From: CBDAUN01 sp965214615
GTDB taxonomy: Bacteria > Pseudomonadota > Gammaproteobacteria > Arenicellales > JAJDZL01
Length of the DNA stretch: 64,000 nt
Reading direction: 5' to 3'
NCBI GenBank assembly: GCA_965214615.1
Contig: OZ243952.1
Location: 1,550,001-1,614,000, forward strand
Under the pieces are notes generated by a model. The model made no database searches and was not told where the DNA came from. It worked only from the letters and a program-made list of their open reading frames with translations. Within the stretch, counting starts at the first letter, position 1. Every line of letters begins with the position of its first letter. Below, piece after piece: positions 59,625 to 64,000 of the stretch. Position numbers and translations under genes: made by a program.

Positions 59625-60620
59625 ATGTCTGAGATCATCAGGAAGCTTATTGAAGGAGAGTGTGTTGTCATGGATGGCGCCACTGGTACAAATCTATTTG
59701 AAAAAGGATTGGTTTCGGGTGATGCGCCGGAACTGTGGAACGCGGACTTTCCGGATCGGGTGCTTGAGTTGAATGCGAGCTTTGTCGATGCCGGTTCCGA
59801 TGTTGTGCTGACAAATACTTTCGGCGGCAATGCGATGCGGATGAAGTTGCATCGAAGTGAACATCGTGTCGATGAGCTAAATGAGAAGGCGGCGCAGATC
59901 GCACGAAAAGCGGCTGAGCAGGCAAACCGCGAAGTGCTGGTCGCCGGCTCCATGGGTCCGCTCGGCGAATTGATTGCGCCCCTTGGCGAGGTGCAACCCG
60001 AAGATGCGGTATCGGCATTCTCTGATCAGGCGCTGGCGCTTGAGCGCGGCGGGTGTGATGTCTTGTGGATTGAGACGATGTCTGCGGCAGAAGAAATTCA
60101 GGCTGCTGTCGAAGCGGCGTGCAAGACGGATTTGCCGTTTACGGTCAACGCGAGCTTTGATACCAATGGCCGTACGATGATGGGCCTTAAGCCTGCAGAA
60201 TTGGTTGGAATCTGTCTGGCTATGGACAGACGTCCAGTTGCTGTGGGTTCAAACTGCGGCGTCGGCCCCGCGCAGACCGTGGCTGCCATAGCGGAAATGG
60301 CGGAAGTCTCGAACGGCAGGATTTCCTTGGTGGCGAAGGCCAATTGCGGCGTGCCTGAGTGGGTGGGCGACAAGATCGAGTATTCGGCGAGCCCCGAACA
60401 AATGTTTGTCTATGCTCAGGTCGCGCGGGATGCCGGCGCATCTGTGATCGGCGGTTGCTGCGGGACAAAGCCGCAGCATGTGGAGAAGATTTGCGAAGCT
60501 TTGAAAGGATATGTGCCTGGAGAACGGCCTACGATTCAAGACATCGAGGAAAAACTGGGCGAGGTATTTCGGCCGCGAGCATCAGGCGGGCGGCGTGCGA
60601 GAAGAAAGTCTCGCGCCTGA
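59625..60620 (+). CDS. Homocysteine S-methyltransferase family protein (betaine-homocysteine type)
   Basis: A 331-residue (beta/alpha)8 zinc methyltransferase. MDGATGTNLFEKGL starts the barrel; zinc ligands are C211 (GSNCGVGP) and C278-C279 (GGCCGTKP). LTNTFGGNAMRM and AGSMGPLGELIAPLGEV are conserved. The domain matches MetH-N/BHMT proteins. It could pass a methyl group from betaine or S-methylmethionine to homocysteine. A homocysteine-forming MetY is encoded 19 kb away. The basic C-terminal tail (RPRASGGRRARRKSRA) is unusual. smpB follows after 109 bp. Confidence 0.86.
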   Translation: MSEIIRKLIEGECVVMDGATGTNLFEKGLVSGDAPELWNADFPDRVLELNASFVDAGSDVVLTNTFGGNAMRMKLHRSEHRVDELNEKAAQIARKAAEQANREVLVAGSMGPLGELIAPLGEVQPEDAVSAFSDQALALERGGCDVLWIETMSAAEEIQAAVEAACKTDLPFTVNASFDTNGRTMMGLKPAELVGICLAMDRRPVAVGSNCGVGPAQTVAAIAEMAEVSNGRISLVAKANCGVPEWVGDKIEYSASPEQMFVYAQVARDAGASVIGGCCGTKPQHVEKICEALKGYVPGERPTIQDIEEKLGEVFRPRASGGRRARRKSRA

Positions 60621-60729
60621 TCGGAAAGCTGATCTTTTTGGTTGGAATATCGTTCAGCGACCGAGTCGGATCATCTGAGGGATCTGGCCTGGGTTCGAGT
60701 AGCGAAGGCATAATTTACGGTTTATTGAC

Positions 60730-61200
60730 ATGGCTGGCGGGAAGAAGAAAGACCATTCGGGAAACACGATTGCGACGAACAGAAAGGCGACGCATGAATA
60801 TTTTCTGGAGGAAAAATACGAAGCCGGCCTAGTGCTCCAAGGCTGGGAGGTCAAGAGCATCCGTCAGGGCAGGGCGAACATCAAGGAAAGCTATGTCAAG
60901 GTGCAGGGAAGCGAAATTTTTCTGGTGGGGTCGCATATTTCGCCTCTCAAGTCGGCATCTACGCATGTCAATGCGAATCCGACAAGAACCCGGAAACTGC
61001 TTCTTCATCGCTCCCAAATCAATCGGCTGATCGGATCTGTGGAACGCAAAGGATTTACTCTTGTGCCGGTGAGAATGTATTGGAGTGACGGCAACATTAA
61101 ATTGCAGTTTGCGCTCGGCAAGGGCAAGAAGCTGTATGACAAGCGTGCCGCGTTGAAGCAAAGAGATCAGGAACGCCAGCGCCGGGGTGATGATGCGTAG
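60730..61200 (+). CDS. smpB: SsrA-binding protein SmpB
   Basis: A 156-residue SmpB, the protein partner of tmRNA in rescuing stalled ribosomes. NTIATNRKATHEYFLEEKYEAGLVLQGWEVKSIRQGRANIKESYVKV (in parts) forms the OB fold; LLHRSQINRLIGSVERKGFTLVPVRMYW follows; the C-terminal basic tail KKLYDKRAALKQRDQERQRRG is the part that enters the mRNA channel. It stands 210 bp upstream of ssrA on the same strand, a common arrangement. Confidence 0.96.
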   Translation: MAGGKKKDHSGNTIATNRKATHEYFLEEKYEAGLVLQGWEVKSIRQGRANIKESYVKVQGSEIFLVGSHISPLKSASTHVNANPTRTRKLLLHRSQINRLIGSVERKGFTLVPVRMYWSDGNIKLQFALGKGKKLYDKRAALKQRDQERQRRGDDA

Positions 61201-61387
61201 CCGTGATCGGTCTCGCGGTTTGGGTTTGAATTCTGCAGCTGCGAATCAGCGTGCGGCGATTTTGCGTCAATTTAATTCGTGACTTATTTTGAGTGTCTGC
61301 GCGGTTGCAAAATTGCACACGGATTTGGTCGATTTACTCCGATTCGGGTGTTACAAAGGGGTGCCGAATTCGTTGCCGGCTAGGACG

Positions 61388-61396
61388 TGCTACAAT
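61388..61396 (+). promoter_or_regulatory. Extended -10 promoter of ssrA
   Basis: TGC-TACAAT (TG at 61388-61389, TACAAT at 61391-61396) is an extended -10 element 15 bp upstream of the mature tmRNA 5' end. A good -35 is not present at 17-18 bp, as is common with extended -10 promoters. Confidence 0.6.
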
Positions 61397-61410
61397 GTTT
61401 GCATTCTTCT

Positions 61411-61776
61411 GGGGGTGACTCGGTTTCGACGTGAGTTACAAGACCTTTGGAGCATGCCGAGGTGCAGTCACCTCGTTAATCTGCTGCAAAACATTAGTTG
61501 CCAACGACGACAACTTCGCTTTGGCGGCTTAGCCGCTAAACTCCATGAGTACTGTGTCTGTACGGTATGAATTGGAGTCAAATTTTACAGACTAGTTTGT
61601 CGGGATGCCTCGTAATCCGGCAGGCGAAATCCGGTGCTTCGGTACTGCGGGGTCGGCGTTTGGTCGTCCTTGTCTTTTCAGGCGCAAGCGTTTGTAAAAA
61701 ATGAATAGACTAAGCATGTAGTAGCCAATGCGAGGAGGACTCGCGGACGCGGGTTCGATTCCCGCCACCTCCACCA
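61411..61776 (+). ncRNA. ssrA: Transfer-messenger RNA (tmRNA, SsrA)
   Basis: A one-piece tmRNA of 366 nt. The 5' end GGGGGTG pairs with CACCTCC at the 3' end, followed by ACCA, and the T-arm GCGGG-TTCGATT-CCCGC is intact. The tag frame starts at GCC (61500) and reads ANDDNFALAA followed by TAG (61530-61532), very close to the E. coli tag ANDENYALAA. Upstream are GACTCGGTTTCGACG, typical of bacterial tmRNA, and downstream pseudoknot regions can be assumed. SmpB is encoded just upstream. Confidence 0.97.
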
Positions 61777-62101
61777 TAGATAAGAATCCGCACCATTGTA
61801 CGCAGAAGTCAGATCGGCCAGTGGTGTGGTTATCGCCAAGGCGTTCAACTCGAATTTCGCGACGTAGTACGGATTCCCGATGTCTCGGGATAATTTGGCT
61901 CAAATGAAGTCGGTCCCAATAGCTTACGAAGGGCGATCGCTGTATTGCCCGACACGATCTACTCGCAACGCTCCCAACCGGTTGCTCGGTACGGCCACGA
62001 ATTTCGCAAGTGACCCGCACTGCCCAGCACAGTGGTTGTCTTGTCGCCTGGCAAGGAATCCGTGGAATGCTGCATCAATCAGAGGGTTCTAGAACTGCTG
62101 A
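61777..62101. other. 325-bp stretch after tmRNA without a recognised gene
   Basis: No gene or terminator is apparent. A second copy of the tmRNA 3' end, which would mark an integrated element, was not seen in the rest of the window. Confidence 0.4.
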
Positions 62102-62569
62102 TCAATCGGGATCAAGAATCAATCCATCAAAGGATAGGTGTGTAGGCAAATAAAATCCGTACAAGTACATGCCGTTAGTAACTTCGTATTGAGGACTAGT
62201 CAGAACGACTTTCAGTGTCTCACCGTTGCCTTCGTCAAGGTCATCTTCGAATAATTTTATATTGACCTTTGCGGTCGTTGCCGAGCCTTCCGGGAAAACA
62301 ATCTTGCCTGTTTTTCCGTCAGGGACATTGTAGTCCGATCCATTTTTCGCGGAACCGTCTTTTACACTGTATGAATAACGGACTTTCTCCGGATAATTGT
62401 AACCGTCACTTGTCGTTGGCTTGGTTATTTCGAAGGCCATGGTGTTGCCTTCGTATTCTTTTACATCATATGCTATGCCCACGGGTGCGTAGACGGTTGC
62501 TGCCAGCGCCAGGAGTATGTAATTCACTTTTGGCTTTAGCAGTCGTACAACATGCTGGCCACTACTCAT
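62102..62569 (-). CDS. Secreted Calx-beta domain protein
   Basis: A 155-residue protein with a probable signal peptide (VNYILLALAATVYAPVGIAY) and a single Calx-beta domain: EYEGNTMAFEITKP, VRYSYSVKDGSAKNGSDYN, GKIVFPEGSATTAKVNIKLFEDDLDEGNGETLKVVLTSP (in parts), with the acidic residues that bind Ca2+ in the family. It ends FDGLILDPD. Such domains are mostly found as repeats in large adhesins, so a free single domain is unusual. AAGGA lies 9-10 bases before the ATG. A paralogue lies further along the same strand (63571 onwards). Confidence 0.75.
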   Translation of the reverse strand: MSSGQHVVRLLKPKVNYILLALAATVYAPVGIAYDVKEYEGNTMAFEITKPTTSDGYNYPEKVRYSYSVKDGSAKNGSDYNVPDGKTGKIVFPEGSATTAKVNIKLFEDDLDEGNGETLKVVLTSPQYEVTNGMYLYGFYLPTHLSFDGLILDPD

Positions 62570-62879
62570 CGGTATATTTCCTTCGTCCTGTTATCAATTA
62601 GCGAGATCGCTACGTTACCGTTTACTCATTGTAACTCAGAAGATTGGCGTGGGCACTGTATGATGGTGCCCATGAGCCCTCTTCCAGTGTATTAATGGCC
62701 CCTTAATATAGCATAACCCCTTGCCTCCCCAATCCCGAAGCGGTCATCGTGGCCTCCGGCTGCCAAGGTTTTAAATTTCAGCGTTGACGAAGTTGCAGTA
62801 CAGATACTTACTGTTCGATTTCCAAATTACCAAGCTTCCGGAATAATCCTGATTGTCGCTTTACAATCCGCCACCGCAA
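62570..62879. other. 310-bp gap upstream of the small Calx-beta gene
   Basis: It should contain the promoter of the minus-strand Calx-beta gene; nothing else was recognised. Confidence 0.35.
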
Positions 62880-63118
62880 TGCAACCTGGGTGTCGTACAG
62901 CACCGGGTTGTGCATCAGCGAAGTCGTTGCGCTGAAAGTCAGGGCCAGCGATTCGGGCAAGGCGGTGCTTCGCGTCGGATCCGGCAAGGGCAGTCACGAG
63001 CGCACGGTGTTTGTGTCGTCTTAGCTGTTCGAAACGCTCCGCGACTGCTATTGGCAGCTTTATCCCCTGCCGGCAAGCTGGGCGTTTTCCGCTGCTGTTG
63101 GTTGACCGATGAAGCCGC
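62880..63118 (+). pseudogene. Tyrosine recombinase fragment
   Basis: One frame reads YSTGLCISEVVALKVRASDS, then VLRVGSGKGSHERTVFVSS, a TAG (63022-63024), and LFETLRDCYWQLYPLP before a TGA. This is the core-binding/catalytic stretch of tyrosine integrases (YxTGLRISEVxxLK...GKGxKxR). The usual Arg of GLRISE is Cys here. The rest of the gene, including the catalytic His and Tyr, is missing, so it is dead. Some IS91-associated and phage-type integrases have this layout. Confidence 0.65.
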
Positions 63119-63570
63119 TCCTTGCAAGCAGCCTTCAACTTAGCGCGTGATCGCGCAGAGGCCGGAGACGCAGTGTGCGAATCCGCATCGGAATTACTGT
63201 GGATCTTGCAATCAGCAAAAAGGTACTACGATATGCCGGCAGGAAGGAGGCATCATCTGATTCTGCCTCGTATCAGGAGATCCATTTTTGTAATTTGCCA
63301 TGCCATACCAGAACCGACGACCCCCGGCAAATCCAATGGTCATTTGAATCCTATCAGGCGAGTCCGGCGCGAATTCCAGTAAGACTGCACTTGGAACAAC
63401 CGAATGCTATCCCCGTAAGGTGAACCGAATACCCCTGCCCGGGATACCGGGCCGCACAGTTGCAAATTTGCTGCACAGAGACAATCTGAAAAAGAAAATC
63501 GTCGACCAACGTGAGAACTCTTTGCATCTCATCCTTTGGTCAATACTTTCAGTTGTTTATGTTCAGCGTG
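63119..63570. other. 452-bp stretch without a recognised gene
   Basis: Overlapping short frames occur but none has a domain or credible start. It separates the recombinase fragment from the second Calx-beta gene. Confidence 0.4.
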
Positions 63571-64000
63571 TTATTCGCCGTAAGTAGAACCGGTGTAGCA
63601 GGATCCATAATGTTGGTTGAAGTAAGAATCCGTTCTATCCAGAATTACTCCGGTAAAGGTCTTAGAACTTGTGCAATATTGACACTGCCGTTGACCGTAG
63701 TCGTTGATTCCACAATTCCAGCAAGGATTGTAGGTATATATGGTGCCTCCGAGCCATTGGGATCGTGCATTTTTGAGATGTAAATAGAAATCTTCCTCGC
63801 ACTCGCGGTCCACCGAGTCATCGAGAATATTTATGTAAATCTTCTTGGTTTGCTGAAATTGCTCGAACACAATTGTTCCGCTTACCGCGGTATAGTCATC
63901 ACCTGCTTTTGCAGCATTGTTTTCAGTGCTGTAGTCGTACTTGATCCTTAGTCCTGAACTCACAGGACCAGGCAACTTAAATTCAATTTCCATCGTCTCG
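63571..64000 (-). CDS. Calx-beta domain protein, 5' end outside the window
   Basis: The C-terminal 143 residues of a second Calx-beta protein; the gene continues past the window end, since the frame ETMEIEFKL matches the middle of the paralogue (NTMAFEITK). The domain shows LRIKYDYSTENNAAKAGDDYTAVSGTIVFEQFQQTKKIYINILDDSVDRECEEDFYLHL (in parts). After it comes a tail with four to five cysteines (NPCWNCG, QCQYC) and then FTGVILDRTD, parallel to FDGLILDPD in the first copy. The two are diverged paralogues on one strand. Confidence 0.7.
   Translation of the reverse strand, partial: ETMEIEFKLPGPVSSGLRIKYDYSTENNAAKAGDDYTAVSGTIVFEQFQQTKKIYINILDDSVDRECEEDFYLHLKNARSQWLGGTIYTYNPCWNCGINDYGQRQCQYCTSSKTFTGVILDRTDSYFNQHYGSCYTGSTYGE

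Noticed and set aside
59363..59953. 196-codon minus-strand frame opposite the homocysteine methyltransferase start
   Set aside because: Most of it is antisense to the conserved methyltransferase; the remaining 85 residues match nothing I know.
61592..62020. Minus-strand frame containing VEVAGIEPASA
   Set aside because: This phrase is the well-known false translation of the tmRNA/tRNA 3' end.
62827..63138. 103-codon minus-strand protein
   Set aside because: It is antisense to the tyrosine recombinase remnant, whose motifs are clear on the plus strand.

Overview
The window reads as a chromosomal segment of an unplaced gammaproteobacterium. The pointers are the smc-zipA-ligA operon, an E. coli-type DksA, the smpB/ratA/rnfH neighbourhood with a one-piece tmRNA whose tag is ANDDNFALAA, and YciB, QueA, IspH and SseA homologues. 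Base composition looks mid-50s % G+C in core genes and visibly more AT-rich in several accessory genes. I cannot name a genus.

1-12 kb is housekeeping: the 3' end of pnp followed by a separate S1-domain copy, dtd, pyrC and dksA on the opposite strand, a GST, then smc-zipA-ligA. LigA carries an in-frame insertion of about 160 residues. 12-27.7 kb holds hsp20 and acnA, an Rpn/PD-(D/E)XK gene with a 12-bp tandem repeat, a YdiJ-type FAD/Fe-S dehydrogenase, an enoyl-CoA hydratase, ispH, yciB, tRNA-Leu(CAA), a MATE exporter, sseA, queA and a HIT protein. 28-36.8 kb is one directional cluster: a FadD-like acyl-CoA ligase, all five parts of a Liv-type ABC importer and a PaaK-like CoA ligase, suggesting uptake and CoA activation of an organic acid.

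37-48 kb is patchwork. A solitary nuclease-helicase (DUF2075 type) precedes yciA, DUF1285, a CoA-binding protein and metY. Then come two AAA/DUF4143 ATPases, a stand-alone FN3 protein, and an opp/dpp-type peptide transporter operon on the minus strand that has been split. The split point holds a probable IS21 transposase remnant, a 22-bp tandem repeat array, an intact AbrB-type antitoxin with a dead PIN toxin gene, and the second DUF4143 ATPase. The dppD/dppF junction survives as a diverged copy on both sides. The downstream dppF is fused in frame to a short-chain dehydrogenase that lacks the catalytic tyrosine. The upstream part of the operon (48.3-53.9 kb) is orderly and starts with a dienelactone hydrolase-SnoaL fusion.

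55-61.8 kb returns to core metabolism: a hydroxyacid-oxoacid transhydrogenase abutting an acyl-CoA synthetase, rnfH and ratA, a secreted thioredoxin-like protein, a homocysteine methyltransferase, smpB and ssrA. Past ssrA lie two small Calx-beta proteins (the second cut by the window end) with a broken tyrosine recombinase between them, which fits an old integration next to tmRNA. No CRISPR array, rRNA or complete insertion sequence was seen.
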